Shown in pieces: positions 5,437 to 6,573 of a stretch of 6,573 nucleotides of DNA (position 1 is its first letter; each line of letters begins with the position of its first letter). The notes beneath the pieces were generated by a model. The model did not search any database, was not told the DNA's origin, and worked only from the letters and a program-made list of their open reading frames with translations. The DNA comes from Nitrospirales bacterium (GTDB lineage: Bacteria > Nitrospirota > Thermodesulfovibrionia > Thermodesulfovibrionales > Dissulfurispiraceae). The DNA lies in assembly GCA_020846375.1 (NCBI GenBank), contig JADLDZ010000030.1, positions 1 through 6,573 of the forward strand, written 5' to 3'. Made by a program: the position numbers and the translations under genes.

Positions 5437-6573
5437 ATGAGCTATCCCGGCGCCATCGGCTACCTGTACGGTCTCCAGAAATACGGGATCAAGCTCGGTC
5501 TCGAGAGGACAGAGGCCATTCTCACCCTGCTGGGCAGCCCCCACAAGACATTCCGCTCCCTCCATGTGGCGGGCACCAACGGCAAGGGCTCCGTCTCCGC
5601 CATGATCGCCTCGATCCTCACGGCCCACGGATACAAGACGGGCCTCTTCACGTCGCCCCACCTCGTCAGTTTCACCGAGAGGATGCGGGTCGGCGGCGAA
5701 CAGATCTCCGAAGCGGAAGTAGTACGCCTCACCGGAGAGATCAGGGGCATCCTCGAACAGGGGCAGCACGGCCTCCCCGAGCCCACCTTTTTCGAGCTCG
5801 TCACCGCCATGGCTTTCCTGCATTTCCAGCGGGAGGGCGTCCGGTGGGCGGTGGTGGAGACCGGGATGGGGGGCAGGCTGGATGCGACCAATACCCTGCT
5901 CCCGGAGGTATCCGTCATCACCCGGGTCAGCCACGACCACCGGGAGTTCCTCGGGGACACCCTTGCCGCCATTGCGGGAGAGAAGGCCGGGATCATCAAG
6001 GCCGGCATTCCGGTGGTCTGCGCGCAGCAGGAAAAGGAGGCGGAAGAAGTGCTGCTTTCCGCGGCTGGGGAGAAGGGATCCCCTGTCTTCCTGTACGGCA
6101 GGGACTTTTCCGGCACGCTGAGGACCTCGGGGCTGGAGGGCATCTCCTTCGACTACCATGACGGGGCGGAAACCATCGCCGGACTGCACACCCCTCTTGC
6201 AGGCGACCACCAGGCAGCCAACGCATGCCTTGCGGTCAAAGCCGCGTCCCTCGCCCTGCAGCATTCCCCTGACCTTTCCGCCCTCAGGAGCGGCCTCGCT
6301 TCCACCCGGTGGCCGGGGCGGCTGGATCTGGTGAGCAGCGATCCCCGGATCATGATCGACGGGGCCCATAACCCCGATGCGGCCCGCGCCCTCGCCGGAT
6401 TTCTCGGGAAACACCTGGAGCGCTGTGCTATCATTTTAGTTATGGGGATCATGGCGGATAAGGATATGGAGGGGATCATGGCGCCGCTTCTGCCCCTTGC
6501 CTCGGATATCGTGTTCACCGCCCCCCCTTACGGGCGAGCGGCGTCCCCCCGCACCCTGGCGGAGCGGGCCGCG
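5437..6573 (+). CDS. folC: Bifunctional folylpolyglutamate synthase / dihydrofolate synthase FolC (3'-truncated)
   Basis: FolC is a cytoplasmic Mur-ligase-family enzyme that uses ATP to add glutamate to dihydropteroate and/or to reduced folates. The frame is open from the ATG to the window edge, 379 codons. Family members have about 420-430 residues, so roughly 50 C-terminal residues are missing. Visible motifs are the ATP-binding loop HVAGTNGKGS (43-52), LFTSPHL (70-76), EPTFFE (115-120), ETGMGGRLDATN (141-152), SHDHREFLGDT (165-175) and EKAGIIKAG (182-190), whose Lys188 corresponds to the usually carbamylated lysine. Later come GDHQAANA, TRWPGRLD and the C-terminal-domain signature MIDGAHNPDAA with MADKD. 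The ATG at 5437 follows a purine-rich AGAGGGG and is preferred over an in-frame ATG at 5413, which has only a weak site. The gap to accD is 37 nt, consistent with one transcript. Whether it has both activities cannot be told from sequence alone. Confidence 0.96.
   Translation, partial: MSYPGAIGYLYGLQKYGIKLGLERTEAILTLLGSPHKTFRSLHVAGTNGKGSVSAMIASILTAHGYKTGLFTSPHLVSFTERMRVGGEQISEAEVVRLTGEIRGILEQGQHGLPEPTFFELVTAMAFLHFQREGVRWAVVETGMGGRLDATNTLLPEVSVITRVSHDHREFLGDTLAAIAGEKAGIIKAGIPVVCAQQEKEAEEVLLSAAGEKGSPVFLYGRDFSGTLRTSGLEGISFDYHDGAETIAGLHTPLAGDHQAANACLAVKAASLALQHSPDLSALRSGLASTRWPGRLDLVSSDPRIMIDGAHNPDAARALAGFLGKHLERCAIILVMGIMADKDMEGIMAPLLPLASDIVFTAPPYGRAASPRTLAERAA

Noticed and set aside
5410..6414. 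Long open frame (334 codons) on the minus strand, opposite folC
   Set aside because: The plus-strand frame encodes FolC with all family motifs in order. The antisense product has no recognisable domain and is Gly/Pro/His-rich.

Overview
This window is an ordinary, intact stretch of bacterial biosynthetic genes, mainly tryptophan synthesis. It is GC-rich and densely coding. I saw no tRNA, rRNA, CRISPR array, insertion sequence or phage gene, and no defence or otherwise exotic system. The protein style and the order trpB-trpA-accD-folC suggest a Gram-negative, probably anaerobic lineage such as Nitrospirota or Desulfobacterota. That placement is inference; the window holds no phylogenetic marker gene that would settle it.

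Layout. (1) Bases 2-289 (+) are the 3' end of queF (queuosine pathway), cut by the window edge. (2) On the minus strand, 2298 down to 306, lies a two-gene unit, trpB2 then trpF, separated by 10 nt. It converges on queF with only 16 nt between the stops. (3) A 150-nt divergent spacer (about 2299-2449) holds an AT-rich block with an extended -10 promoter for the rightward genes and a strong Shine-Dalgarno for trpB. (4) The plus-strand run is trpB (ends 3646), trpA (3639-4454, overlapping trpB by 8 nt), accD (4542-5399) and folC (from 5437, running off the right edge).

How the genes work together. TrpF makes CdRP from phosphoribosylanthranilate. TrpA releases indole from indole-3-glycerol phosphate and TrpB condenses it with serine. 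TrpB2 is a second, divergent beta-type enzyme that probably uses free indole or a related substrate independently of TrpA. trpC, trpD, trpE and trpG are not in the window. AccD (carboxyltransferase beta subunit of acetyl-CoA carboxylase) and FolC (folylpolyglutamate/dihydrofolate synthase) belong to other pathways but commonly follow trpBA in many bacteria.

Points worth a second look: the trpB start, where the Shine-Dalgarno is ideally placed for an ATC codon and poorly placed for the nearest TTG; the coexistence of two TrpB types in divergent units; a lysine-rich insertion in TrpA encoded next to a perfect hairpin; degenerate 7-nt repeats in the trpA-accD spacer, where accD has no visible Shine-Dalgarno; and small mutually exclusive hairpins in the trpB leader.
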